The notes beneath the pieces were generated by a model that saw only the letters and a list, made by a program, of their open reading frames with translations, was not told the origin of the DNA and ran no database searches. A stretch of 64,000 nucleotides of DNA from Acidobacteriota bacterium (GTDB lineage Bacteria; Acidobacteriota; Thermoanaerobaculia; UBA5066), in the NCBI GenBank assembly GCA_016716715.1, contig JADJVE010000005.1, positions 248,001-312,000 on the forward strand. Direction: 5' to 3'. Each line of letters opens with the position of its first letter. The stretch's first letter is position 1. This document shows, in pieces, positions 50,486 to 59,013 of the stretch. Made by a program: the position numbers and the translations under genes.

Positions 50486-50532
50486 TTCGAGTCCTTTCAT
50501 CAGGGGGAAGCATATTACGCGGCGCACTTTTC

Positions 50533-52422
50533 GTGGAGAATGCGGCCGTGGATTACAGGACTCCGGGCGCGGGCCTCCTCCTGGCCGTGCTCTCCATCCT
50601 GCATGCCCCGGCGGCGACCGTTGACGAGACGAAGAACGTCCTCGTCCTCTTCTCGAATGCCCGCCTCCTCCCGGCCAACGTCGAGGCCGAGCGGGCACTA
50701 CGCGAGACTCTCGCGAAATCGAAAGACCGGCCCGTGGAGGTCCACGCCGAGTTTCTCGAAGCGCCCTACTTCAGCGGCGACCGCTACATCGCCACGATCG
50801 TCACCTCCCTTCGCGAAAAGTACGCCACCGAGGCGCCGGACGTGATCGTCGCCGCGGGCGAGGAGGCGCTCGGCTTTCTCCTTCGCAATCGCGCGGCGCT
50901 CTTTCCGCACGCCCCACTCGTCCACATGGCCGTCTCCCGATCGAATTTCGGGTCGTTGCCCCCGCTCACTCCGGACGTCGTCGGCGTTCCCGTCGCGTAC
51001 GACTTTTCCGGGACGATCGAACAGGCGCTGAAGTGGCATCCAAATGCCCGGCGCCTCGTCGTCGTGACGGGCGCTTCGTCGCAGGACCGCGAGTTCGAGC
51101 GGCGGCTGAGGGCCGAGGTTCCCCGCTTCGAAGGCCGTGCGGCAGTCGAATTTCTCTCCGCCCTGCCGACGCGAGCGGTCCTCGAGCGCCTCGGGAAGCT
51201 CGGAGACGACTCCGTCGTCTTCACGACCGGCTACTTCCAGGACGGCGAGGGCCGCGCCTCCACCCCGCGCGATTCCGCCACGATGATGGCCGGCGCGAGC
51301 AGAGCGCCCGTGTATGCAGCCTTCAACACGTTCCTCGGCACGGGCGTCGTCGGCGGGCGCATGGTGACCTTCGATGCCCTGGGGCGCCAGGCGGCGGAGA
51401 TCGTCGCCAGGCTGCTGGGAGGCGACGCGCCTTCTTCGCTCCGTCTGGCCGAAAGCGCGCCGACAGAGGTGCATCTCGACTGGCGGCAAGCCCGCCGGTG
51501 GGGCATCGGCGAGAGCGATGTCCCCGCGGGTACCGTGTGGCACTTCCGGGAGCCGACGCTCTGGGAGGAGTATCCGAACGGGGTGATCGCCGCCGCCGTG
51601 GTTTTTGTCCTCCAGGCCGGGCTGATCGCCGGGCTCCTCGCCGAGCGGCGCCGCCGCCACGTCGCCGAGAGGGCCGTGGCGGCACAGCGCTTCGAGCTCG
51701 CCCACGCCTCGCGTCTCGCGGTCGCCGGCGAGCTGACGGGCTCGATCGCGCACGAGATCAACCAGCCGCTCGGCGCGATCCTGAGCAACGCCGATGCCGC
51801 CGACCTCATTCTCGAGTCGGGCGGCGATCGTCGGGCTGAGCTGCGCGCGATCCTCGCCGACATCCGGCGGGACGACCTCAGGGCCGGCGAGGTGATCCGC
51901 CGGCTGCGAGCCCTGCTTTCCAAGCATGAGGTCGAGCGGCGGCCGGTCGACCTCAACGACGCGGTGCGCGAGGTGGGAGCGGCGCTCAGTGCCGAAGCGC
52001 GCCGGCGGCGGGTCGGCCTCGACGTCAGACCCGTGTCGAATGCCGTCACGATCACCGGCGACCGGACGCAGATCCAGCAGGTGCTCATCAACCTCGTGCT
52101 CAACGCCATGGACGCCGTGGACGAGATGCCCGAAGACCGGCGGGTGGTCGTCGTGTCGCTCAGGAGCGACCCGCTCCTCGTCCGGATCACCGTGCGCGAC
52201 CGCGGCCCGGGAATCGCGCCCGAGCATCTCCCGAAGCTCTTCGAGTCGTTTTTCAGCACGAAACGCAAGGGCATGGGCCTCGGCCTGTCCATTGCCCGGA
52301 CGCTCGCCGAGGCGCACGGCGGGCGCATCCGCGCCGAGAACGGGCCCGGCGAAGGCGCCGTGTTCCACGTCGAGCTGCCCGCGGCCGGCGCCCCGGGCGC
52401 CTTGTCGCCGGAGGTCGCGTGA
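50533..52422 (+). CDS. Hybrid-architecture sensor histidine kinase with fused periplasmic substrate-binding domain
   Basis: This is a 629-residue sensor. After an N-terminal signal/anchor (AGLLLAVLSILHAPAATV), residues about 35-330 form an ABC-type substrate-binding domain (NVLVLFSNARLLPANVEAER; DVIVAAGEEALGFLLRNRA; FDALGRQAAEIVARLLGGD). A transmembrane helix follows (GVIAAAVVFVLQAGLIAGLL). The kinase core comes next: H-box GSIAHEINQPLGAILSNADA with His near 407, N-box LINLVLNAMDAV, G1 VRDRGPGIAP and G2 MGLGLSIARTLAEAHGG. It would detect a periplasmic ligand directly and phosphorylate the regulator at 52419, whose start overlaps its stop. The start could be GTG 50533 or GTG 50548; the latter is better spaced from GGAGAA. 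Confidence 0.92.
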   Translation: MENAAVDYRTPGAGLLLAVLSILHAPAATVDETKNVLVLFSNARLLPANVEAERALRETLAKSKDRPVEVHAEFLEAPYFSGDRYIATIVTSLREKYATEAPDVIVAAGEEALGFLLRNRAALFPHAPLVHMAVSRSNFGSLPPLTPDVVGVPVAYDFSGTIEQALKWHPNARRLVVVTGASSQDREFERRLRAEVPRFEGRAAVEFLSALPTRAVLERLGKLGDDSVVFTTGYFQDGEGRASTPRDSATMMAGASRAPVYAAFNTFLGTGVVGGRMVTFDALGRQAAEIVARLLGGDAPSSLRLAESAPTEVHLDWRQARRWGIGESDVPAGTVWHFREPTLWEEYPNGVIAAAVVFVLQAGLIAGLLAERRRRHVAERAVAAQRFELAHASRLAVAGELTGSIAHEINQPLGAILSNADAADLILESGGDRRAELRAILADIRRDDLRAGEVIRRLRALLSKHEVERRPVDLNDAVREVGAALSAEARRRRVGLDVRPVSNAVTITGDRTQIQQVLINLVLNAMDAVDEMPEDRRVVVVSLRSDPLLVRITVRDRGPGIAPEHLPKLFESFFSTKRKGMGLGLSIARTLAEAHGGRIRAENGPGEGAVFHVELPAAGAPGALSPEVA

Positions 52423-53036
52423 ACGGCGCCCCCCTGATACACGTGGTCGACGACGACGACTCGCTCCGCACGGCGCTGCTGCGGCTGCTCGCCGCAGCCG
52501 GCTTCGAGGCGCGCGGCTACGCGTCGACCGGCGCCTTCCTGATGGACCCGCCGCCGGATCGGCCCGGCTGCGTGTTGCTCGACATCCGCATGCCGGGGCC
52601 GTCAGGCCTCGATCTCCAGGCGGCGCTTCAGCGCCAGGGCATCGCTCTGCCCGTGATCTTCCTGACGGGCCACGCCGACGTTTCCTCCAGCGTGCGCGCG
52701 ATGAAGGCCGGCGCCGTGGATTTCCTCACGAAGCCCGTGCGGCGTGAGGTCCTGCTCGAGGCGCTCGGGCGCGCGCTCGAGCGCGACGCCGGGCAGAGAG
52801 CGGCGCGCGGCGAGATCGCACGCCTGCGCGCGCTCTTCGACGCGCTGACGCCCCGCGAGCGCGAGGTCTTCGAGCGCGTCGTAGCCGGTAAGCTCAACAA
52901 GCAGATCGCGGCCGAGCTCGGCGTTGCAGAGCGCACGGTGAAGGCCGAACGCGCGCAGGTCATGGTCAAGCTGGGGGCGGGCTCCGCGGCGGAGCTCGGC
53001 CGGCTCGCCGAGCGGCTGCGGCAGATCTCCCCCTAG
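52419..53036 (+). CDS. FixJ/NarL-type response regulator
   Basis: This is a 205-residue cytoplasmic regulator. The receiver domain (about 5-120) has the acidic pocket HVVDDDDSL, the phosphorylated Asp in VLLDIRMPG (near 53) and the Lys of FLTKPVRREV (near 105). The C-terminal LuxR-type HTH (about 140-200) has LTPREREVFERVVAGKLNKQ and IAAELGVAERTVKAERAQVM. It overlaps the kinase gene by 4 bp and is its obvious partner. Target promoters are unknown, but the flanking secreted-protein and envelope genes are natural candidates. Confidence 0.93.
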   Translation: MNGAPLIHVVDDDDSLRTALLRLLAAAGFEARGYASTGAFLMDPPPDRPGCVLLDIRMPGPSGLDLQAALQRQGIALPVIFLTGHADVSSSVRAMKAGAVDFLTKPVRREVLLEALGRALERDAGQRAARGEIARLRALFDALTPREREVFERVVAGKLNKQIAAELGVAERTVKAERAQVMVKLGAGSAAELGRLAERLRQISP

Positions 53037-53153
53037 CGGACCGCCCCGGCGTCCGGGTCGCGCTGCCCTTTGGGGCAGAACGGCTGCCCTTTCTCTCCGT
53101 GGCGGCAGCGGCTGCCTGCCCGATGCTGTCTTCATGAGAATCAGGTCCCACTC

Positions 53154-53573
53154 GTGACCGCAGCCGCAGGCGCGTCGATTTCGTCCGAACGGGCGGCGAT
53201 CGAAGGGCCGAAAGTGCTCGTGGTGGAGGACGACGACAGCATGCGTGAGGCCGTCACGCGCCTTCTCGCCGCCGCGGGCTTCGAGCCCACGACTTACGCC
53301 TCTGCCGAGGCGCTCCTCGCCGCCGGCGCCGGCGAGGGCGCGGTGTGCGTCGTGAGCGACCTGAGGCTGCCCGTGATGTCGGGCCTCGACATGCTGGCTG
53401 AGCTGCGCGCACGCGGCGCTACCGTCCCGCTCGTCCTCATCACGGGGCACGACGCGCCGGGTCTGCGCGAGGACGCGATGCGGCGCGGCGCGGCGGCCTA
53501 TCTCGCGAAGCCGTTTCCGGGAACCACGTTGTTGAAAGCCGTTCAGGCCGCGATCGCGCGCCGGAACGCATGA
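53154..53573 (+). CDS. Stand-alone receiver-domain protein
   Basis: This is a 139-residue protein consisting only of a CheY-like receiver: KVLVVEDDDSMREAVTRLLA (acidic pair), VVSDLRLPVMSG (phosphorylatable Asp near residue 65), LITGHDA and YLAKPFPG (Lys near 117). There is no DNA-binding or enzyme domain. It lies 117 bp after the FixJ-type regulator. It might take phosphate from the same kinase, acting as a sink or binding a partner (inference). GTG at 53154 is chosen; no strong ribosome site is visible and the N-terminal 15 residues are uncertain. Confidence 0.85.
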   Translation: MTAAAGASISSERAAIEGPKVLVVEDDDSMREAVTRLLAAAGFEPTTYASAEALLAAGAGEGAVCVVSDLRLPVMSGLDMLAELRARGATVPLVLITGHDAPGLREDAMRRGAAAYLAKPFPGTTLLKAVQAAIARRNA

Positions 53574-53608
53574 CGTCCATCGAAAGAGAAGGAAAGAGGA
53601 GAACGGAC

Positions 53609-54142
53609 ATGAAGCTCAGCCGATTTGCAACCCTCGTCCTCGCGGTCACCGCTGTTGCGTGCTCGACCCTCGAAGTCAACACCGACTACGCCCCGGGCAC
53701 CGATTTCTCGAAGTACAAGACCTTCACGCTCAAGGCTGGTACAGCCCCCAGGAACCCGATCGCTGCCGAACGCTTCGCACAATCCCTCGGGAGCGCCCTC
53801 GCGGCCCGCGGGCTCAGGCAGGTCCCGGACGGGGGCGACCTGATCGTTGTCACCCACTTCAGCCTCGGGAAGGACACCCAGCTCAACACCTACGGATACG
53901 GTGGCTGGGGCGGCGGCTGGCGCTACGGCGGAATGGGCGGCATGCAGACCACGACGGTTCAGGAAATTCCGACGGGCACCGTCGTCATCGACCTCGTCGA
54001 CGCGAGCGCGAAGACGGCCGTCTGGCGCGGCATCGCGAAGGACCAGATTTCGACGTCGGCGACCCCCGAAGAGCGCCAGCAGAAGGCCGACCTGGTCGCC
54101 CAGAAGCTCTTCGAGAACTACCCGCCGCAGGCGAAGAAGTAG
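53609..54142 (+). CDS. DUF4136 lipoprotein
   Basis: This is a 177-residue lipoprotein. MKLSRFATLVLAVTAVACST has a lipobox with Cys at residue 18. The mature part has the DUF4136 pattern: VNTDYAPGTDFSKYKTFTLK, then a Gly/Trp/Tyr loop (YGYGGWGGGWRYGG), and TGTVVIDLVDASAKTAVWRG near residues 127-146. DUF4136 proteins are envelope lipoproteins of unknown function. ATG 53609 is supported by AAAGAGGAG upstream. It begins the envelope gene run DUF4136-SYLF-barrel-secreted paralogue-sulfatase. Confidence 0.9.
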   Translation: MKLSRFATLVLAVTAVACSTLEVNTDYAPGTDFSKYKTFTLKAGTAPRNPIAAERFAQSLGSALAARGLRQVPDGGDLIVVTHFSLGKDTQLNTYGYGGWGGGWRYGGMGGMQTTTVQEIPTGTVVIDLVDASAKTAVWRGIAKDQISTSATPEERQQKADLVAQKLFENYPPQAKK

Positions 54143-54171
54143 AAGCGAAGAAGGAAAGCAGGGAGCAGGCC

Positions 54172-54726
54172 ATGAAGAGACTCATCGCCTCCGGCGCGTT
54201 TGCTGCGCTGCTGGCCTCGGCATTCGTCGTCTCGGCGGACTGGGACCCGGAGAAGGAATCGAAGGAGATGGCGGCGGTCGACCAGACCGTCAAGGCGTTC
54301 AAGGCCGACAACCCGAAGATGCAGATCTACTTCGACAAGGCGGCCGGCTATGCCGTCTTCCCCACGATCGGCAAGGCCGCTTTCGTGTTCGGGGGCTCGC
54401 ACGGCAAGGGGAAGGTGTTCGAGCAGGGCAAGCTCGCCGGCAACGCCTCGTTGTCGAAGGCGAGCTTCGGCCTCCAGGCCGGCGCCGAGTCCTACAGCAT
54501 GATCGTGTTCTTCGAGAAGAAGGAAACGCTGGACACGCTCAAGGCGGGGAAGTTCGGCTTCGCGGCCGGCGCCTCGGTAACCGCGCTCGACAAGGGCAGT
54601 CAGGCCCAGGCGGTCTGGGACAAGGGCGTCGCCGTCTTCACGCACAACAAGGGCGGCCTGATGGCGTCCGCGGCCATCGGCGGGCAGAAGTTCGAGTTCA
54701 CTCCGACCGAGGCGGCGAAGAAGTGA
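54172..54726 (+). CDS. SYLF/Ysc84-domain lipid-binding protein
   Basis: This 184-residue exported protein has a signal peptide (MKRLIASGAFAALLASAFVV, cleavage near residue 21-23). A SYLF-type domain fills the rest: IYFDKAAGYAVFPTIGKAAF, GGSHGKGKVFEQGKLAGNAS, then SFGLQAGAESYSMIVFFEKK, KFGFAAGASVTALDKGS and AVFTHNKGGLMASAAIGGQK. SYLF domains bind phosphoinositide-type or other lipids. It follows DUF4136 by 29 bp and precedes the barrel gene by 13 bp, an operon of envelope proteins. Confidence 0.9.
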   Translation: MKRLIASGAFAALLASAFVVSADWDPEKESKEMAAVDQTVKAFKADNPKMQIYFDKAAGYAVFPTIGKAAFVFGGSHGKGKVFEQGKLAGNASLSKASFGLQAGAESYSMIVFFEKKETLDTLKAGKFGFAAGASVTALDKGSQAQAVWDKGVAVFTHNKGGLMASAAIGGQKFEFTPTEAAKK

Positions 54727-54739
54727 CGGGGAAGAACTC

Positions 54740-55483
54740 ATGAAGAGGCGTGTCTTCGCCTTCCTGCTCGCGTGTCCGTTGCTCCTCGCCCCGGCCGCGC
54801 GTGCGCAGACGAATGCCTGGAAGAACACGGCGGAGCTCTACTTCCTCGGAGCCGGGATGTCGGGCACGGTGGGCGTCGGCCCGGTGGAGACGCACTTCGC
54901 CGCGACGTTCGACCAGATCCTGAACAACCTCCAGTTCGGCGCGATGGTGAACTACCGCGGCGAGTCGAAGACCTTCGCCGTGACCGCAGACGTGATGTAC
55001 ACGGCCCTCGGAACGACCGTCGACGGTCCGGCCGCCGGTTTTCTCGCCGCGAAGGTGGACGCGAAGGAGTGGCTCGTCACCGCGACGGCGAATTACCGCG
55101 TCTCGCCGGTTCTCGACGTCTTCGTGGGCCTGCGGCTCACGTCGTTGACGAACGCGCTCACGCTGACGGACACCGCGGGAAGGAGCGTTCCGGCGAGCTC
55201 ACCGGAGACGTGGGTCGACCCGGTAATCGGTCTGCGCGTGAAGGCGCCGGTCGGAAAGGGCTGGTCCCTCGAGGGCTACGGCGACATCGGCGGGTTCGGC
55301 GTCGGCAGCGACTTCACGTGGATGCTCCAGGGCCGCGTGAACTGGCAGATCTCGCGCGTCGTCCACGCCGGCCTCGGCTATCGCCTCCTCTACCAGGACT
55401 ATTCGACAGGAAGCGGAATCGACACGTTCAAGTGGAATGTCACGACGCAGGGGCCGCTCCTGGCCGTTGGAGCGGGTTTCTGA
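54740..55483 (+). CDS. Outer-membrane beta-barrel protein
   Basis: This is a 247-residue protein with a signal peptide (FAFLLACPLLLAPAARAQ, cleavage near residue 23). The mature part alternates amphipathic strands with aromatic girdles (FGAMVNYRGESKTFAVTADV, FVGLRLTSLTN, WSLEGYGDIGGFGVGSDFTW) and ends in a C-terminal Phe (LLAVGAGF), the usual mark for outer-membrane insertion. This is consistent with an 8- to 10-stranded barrel. The specific substrate or ligand is unknown. It sits in the operon after the SYLF gene. Confidence 0.85.
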   Translation: MKRRVFAFLLACPLLLAPAARAQTNAWKNTAELYFLGAGMSGTVGVGPVETHFAATFDQILNNLQFGAMVNYRGESKTFAVTADVMYTALGTTVDGPAAGFLAAKVDAKEWLVTATANYRVSPVLDVFVGLRLTSLTNALTLTDTAGRSVPASSPETWVDPVIGLRVKAPVGKGWSLEGYGDIGGFGVGSDFTWMLQGRVNWQISRVVHAGLGYRLLYQDYSTGSGIDTFKWNVTTQGPLLAVGAGF

Positions 55484-55512
55484 GTCAATCAATGAACCGA
55501 AGGAGATTCGAG

Positions 55513-56220
55513 ATGAAGGTACGTCGTTCGCTGATCGTCCCCGCCCTGGCACTCCTGGCCATGGCCGCGCCCGCCCCTCTCGCGGCGCAGGCGCAGCCCA
55601 AGGGCTCTCTCGAGGGCATGACGGCCCCGAAACCGGACGTCCCGGAGATCTTCACGCTTGCGGGCGCCTACGTCCGCATGGCCTACAACAACGAGGGCTA
55701 CGCCGTCATCGGGTACCGCATGGTCCAGGAGGAGGTCGGGAACCCGTGGGCCCTCCTTGCCGTCGGCGTCACGCTGCGCGGCAACACGAAGCCCTACACG
55801 ATGCCCCGCACCGCGTTCTCGCTCCAGACCCCGGACGGCAAGACGCTTCCGCTCCCGACCCAGCAGGAGTACATGAAGGCGGACGTCCGCGCTCTCAACA
55901 TGCTCGCGAGGAATTTCAACGACAACATCAATTACTTCCCGGCCGGCGCGAACCGCCCGTGTCCCATGCAGTTCTTTGCGAACGTCGACCGCCCGGGGCT
56001 CGCCTACGACTCGGTCGACCTGACCACCGAGCGCGACTGCCTTGGCCGGCTCTATTTCAACATTCCGGGCGGCATCCAGGTGGGCCAGTACTTCCTCAAC
56101 GTCAAGTTCGCGAGCAGCACCATCCAGGTGCCGTTCCGGGTGTTCACCAAGGAGCAGGCGAAGGACTTCAGCAAGCAGTGGGAAGACCTCAAGAAGGCCC
56201 ACGACGCGTCGTACAAGTAG
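55513..56220 (+). CDS. Secreted 235-residue protein, paralogue of the gene at 49778
   Basis: This has the same length and layout as the protein at 49778, and I do not recognise the family. The signal peptide is MKVRRSLIVPALALLAMAAP with cleavage near LAAQ. The mature part shares YVRMAYNNEGYAVIGYRMVQ, INYFPAGANRPCPMQFFA, FNIPGGIQVGQYFLNV and KQWEDLKKAHDASYK. ATG 55513 follows AAGGAG by 7 bp; the ATG at 55492 lies before the ribosome site and is not used. It is placed between the barrel gene and the first sulfatase gene, 26 bp from the latter. Confidence 0.87.
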   Translation: MKVRRSLIVPALALLAMAAPAPLAAQAQPKGSLEGMTAPKPDVPEIFTLAGAYVRMAYNNEGYAVIGYRMVQEEVGNPWALLAVGVTLRGNTKPYTMPRTAFSLQTPDGKTLPLPTQQEYMKADVRALNMLARNFNDNINYFPAGANRPCPMQFFANVDRPGLAYDSVDLTTERDCLGRLYFNIPGGIQVGQYFLNVKFASSTIQVPFRVFTKEQAKDFSKQWEDLKKAHDASYK

Positions 56221-56246
56221 AACGAAAAGAAAGAGGGGCAATTGCG

Positions 56247-57887
56247 ATGAAATTGAAACCAATCACGCTGGCGCTTGCGGTCGTGCTGGGCATCCTCTGC
56301 CTGGCGCTGCCCGCGGCCGCGCAGCAGACCCAGGCCAAGCCCAACATCATCCTCATCCTGTCCGACGATTTCGGTTACGGCGACTCGGGTCCGTACGGCG
56401 GGGGAGTCGGGCGCGGGATGCCGACGCCCAGCCTCGACCGGCTCTCGAACGAGGGCATGACGTTCTTCTCGTTCTACGCGCAGCCGAGCTGCACGCCGGG
56501 CAGGGCCGCGGTCCAGACCGGCCGCATCCCGAACCGCAGCGGCATGACGACCGTGGCCTTCCAGGGTCAGGGCGGCGGGCTGCCGGCGGCGGAGTGGACG
56601 CTCGCCTCCGTCCTGAAGACGGGCGGCTACCAGACGTTCTTTGCGGGCAAGTGGCACCTCGGCGAGGCCGACTACGCGATGCCGACCGCGCAGGGCTACG
56701 ACGAGATGAAGTACGTCGGGATCTACCACCTCAACGCTTATACCTACGGCGACCCGACGTGGTTCCCCGACATGGACCCGAAGCTCCGGGAGATGTTCAA
56801 CAAGGTGACGAAGGGCGCGCTCTCCGGCACGCCGGGGAAGACGGTCGAGGAATTCAAGGTCAACGGGCAGTACGTCAACACGCCGGAGAAGGGCGTCGTC
56901 GGAATCCCGTTCTTCGACCACTACGTCGAGAAGGCGTCGATCGAGTACCTCGACAAGGCGGCCAAGGGCGGCAAGCCGTTCTTCATGAGCGTCAACTTCA
57001 TGAAGGTGCATCAGCCCAACATGCCGCACCCCGACTTCGAGCACAAATCGATGTCGAAGTCCAAGTACGCCGATTCCGTCGTCGAGAACGACACGCGCAT
57101 CGGCAGGATCCTCGACAAGGTGCGCGCTCTCGGCCTCGACAAGAACACGTACATCTTCTGGACCACGGACAACGGCGCGTGGCAAGACGTCTATCCGGAT
57201 GCCGGCTATACGCCGTTCCGCGGGACCAAAGGCACCGTGCGTGAGGGTGGCAACCGCGTCCCGTCGATCGCCTGGGGTCCGAAGATCAAGGCCGGCACGA
57301 AGAACCACGACATCCTCGGCGGCCTGGACTACATGGCGACGTTCGCATCCCTCGCCGGCGTGAAGCTCCCGGAGAACGACCGCGAGGGCAAGCCGATCAT
57401 CTTCGACAGCTACGACATGTCGCCGGTCCTCTTCGGCACGGGCAAGTCGGCGCGCGAAAACTGGTTCTACTTCACCGAGAACGAGCTGACCCCCGGGGCC
57501 GCCCGCGTCGGCAACTACAAGGCCGTGTTCAACCTGCGCGGCGACAACGGGCAGCCGACGGGCGGCCTGGCGGTCGACACGAACCTCGGCTGGAAGGGCG
57601 CGACGAAGTACGTCGCCGTCGTTCCGCAGGTGTTCGACATCTGGGCCGACCCGCAGGAGCGCTACGACCTCTTCATGAACAACTTCACGGAGCGGACCTG
57701 GACGATGGTCACCATCAGCGAGGCCATCGGCGGACTCATGAAGACGTACATGAAGTACCCGCCCCGCAAGCTGCAGAGCATGGGCTACGACGGCCCGGTC
57801 GAGCTCTCCAAGTATCAGAAGTTCCAGTACGTCCGGGAAGAGCTCATGAAGGAAGGCGTTTCCATCGCGCTTCCCACGGGCAACTAG
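56247..57887 (+). CDS. Periplasmic/secreted sulfatase (arylsulfatase family)
   Basis: This 546-residue exported enzyme hydrolyses sulfate esters. The signal peptide is MKLKPITLALAVVLGILCLA (cleavage near AAAQ). Metal-binding residues are in PNIILILSDDFGYGD (about 33-47). The catalytic cysteine to be oxidised to formylglycine is in PSCTPGRAAVQTGR (about 82-95, CxPxR). GKWHLGEADY (about 137) and WTTDNGAWQD (about 307) complete the active site. The maturing enzyme (FGE or anSME) is not in the window. It follows the secreted paralogue by 26 bp. The natural sulfated substrate is unknown. Confidence 0.93.
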   Translation: MKLKPITLALAVVLGILCLALPAAAQQTQAKPNIILILSDDFGYGDSGPYGGGVGRGMPTPSLDRLSNEGMTFFSFYAQPSCTPGRAAVQTGRIPNRSGMTTVAFQGQGGGLPAAEWTLASVLKTGGYQTFFAGKWHLGEADYAMPTAQGYDEMKYVGIYHLNAYTYGDPTWFPDMDPKLREMFNKVTKGALSGTPGKTVEEFKVNGQYVNTPEKGVVGIPFFDHYVEKASIEYLDKAAKGGKPFFMSVNFMKVHQPNMPHPDFEHKSMSKSKYADSVVENDTRIGRILDKVRALGLDKNTYIFWTTDNGAWQDVYPDAGYTPFRGTKGTVREGGNRVPSIAWGPKIKAGTKNHDILGGLDYMATFASLAGVKLPENDREGKPIIFDSYDMSPVLFGTGKSARENWFYFTENELTPGAARVGNYKAVFNLRGDNGQPTGGLAVDTNLGWKGATKYVAVVPQVFDIWADPQERYDLFMNNFTERTWTMVTISEAIGGLMKTYMKYPPRKLQSMGYDGPVELSKYQKFQYVREELMKEGVSIALPTGN

Positions 57888-57902
57888 CATTTAGTTTCCG
57901 AG

Positions 57903-57935
57903 GCGGGCGCCGGTCCGGAAGGGGCCGGCGCCCGC
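57903..57935 (+). promoter_or_regulatory. GC-rich hairpin between sulfatase and phosphatase genes
   Basis: GCGGGCGCCGG (57903-57913) pairs perfectly with 57925-57935 across an 11-nt loop. Only TTCCC follows, so it is a poor terminator but a possible transcript-end protector or attenuator. Confidence 0.5.
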
Positions 57936-57965
57936 TTCCCGCATTCGAGGAGACGGGAGATTGCG

Positions 57966-58979
57966 ATGAGAACCAAAAGAGCTATTAGCGCCGCCCGCGG
58001 CGCCGCCAGTACGGTCCTCTGCGCGCTGCTGTTCGTCAGCGCCCGCGGCTATGCCCAGAACGATCCCCTCCCGTCGTGGAACGACGGGGCGACGAAGAAG
58101 GCCATCGTCGCTTTCGTGAAGGCGACGACCGACAAGGCGAGCCCGACTTTCGTGCCACCCTCCGAGCGCATCGCCACGTTCGACAACGACGGCACGCTGT
58201 GGGCCGAACAGCCGATGTACTTCCAGCTCTTCTTCGCGCTCGAGCGCGTGAAGGCCATGGCGCCGCAGCACCCCGAATGGAAGACCCAGGAGCCGTTCGC
58301 ATCGCTTCTGAAGGGCGACGTGAAAGGCGCACTCGCGGGCGGCGAGCCCGCCATCGGGGCGATCATCATGGCGACGCACGCCGGGATGACGCCCGCTGCG
58401 TTCGACGCGCTCGTCCTCGAGTGGGCCGCGAAGGCGAAGCACCCGAAGGGGCACCTCTTCACCGAGATGGTCTACCAGCCGATGCTCGAGCTGCTCGCCT
58501 ACCTGAGGGCGAACGGATTCAAGACGTTCATCGTCTCGGGCGGCGGCATCGACTTCATGCGGCCATGGACTGAGAAGGTGTACGGCATTCCACCGGAGCA
58601 GGTCGTCGGCAGCAGCATCAAGACGAAGTTCGAGATGCAGGACGGCAAGCCGGTCCTCATGCGCCTGCCCGAGCTGAACTTCATCGACGACAAGGACGGC
58701 AAGCCCGTCGGCATCCAGCAGCACATCGGCCGCCGCCCGATCGCGGCCTTCGGCAACTCGGACGGCGACCAGCAGATGCTCGAATGGACGACGGCCGGGA
58801 GCGGCGCGCGGTTCGCCCTGCTCGTCCATCACACCGACGCCGAGCGTGAATGGGCTTACGACCGGAAGTCCTCGATCGGGCATCTCGACAAGGCGCTCGA
58901 CGAAGCGCTCGCGAAGGGCTGGACAGTCGTGGACATGAAGAAGGACTGGAAAGTCATTTTCCCGTTCGAGAAGAAGTAG
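57966..58979 (+). CDS. Exported HAD-superfamily phosphatase
   Basis: This 337-residue protein has an N-terminal signal (STVLCALLFVSARGYAQ, cleavage near residue 31). A full HAD phosphatase follows: motif I FDNDGTLWAEQ (nucleophile Asp near 73), motif II FIVSGGGIDFM (near 187), motif III/IV AAFGNSDGDQQML (near 260). It resembles the phosphoserine-phosphatase-like subgroup. Export of a HAD phosphatase points to dephosphorylation of a periplasmic substrate. ATG at 57966 is chosen for its signal peptide. Clustered with sulfatases, it may take part in scavenging of sulfate and phosphate esters; that is inference. Confidence 0.9.
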   Translation: MRTKRAISAARGAASTVLCALLFVSARGYAQNDPLPSWNDGATKKAIVAFVKATTDKASPTFVPPSERIATFDNDGTLWAEQPMYFQLFFALERVKAMAPQHPEWKTQEPFASLLKGDVKGALAGGEPAIGAIIMATHAGMTPAAFDALVLEWAAKAKHPKGHLFTEMVYQPMLELLAYLRANGFKTFIVSGGGIDFMRPWTEKVYGIPPEQVVGSSIKTKFEMQDGKPVLMRLPELNFIDDKDGKPVGIQQHIGRRPIAAFGNSDGDQQMLEWTTAGSGARFALLVHHTDAEREWAYDRKSSIGHLDKALDEALAKGWTVVDMKKDWKVIFPFEKK

Positions 58980-59013
58980 AGAACACGGCGGGAACGCTGG
59001 CAGGAGCCTCACC

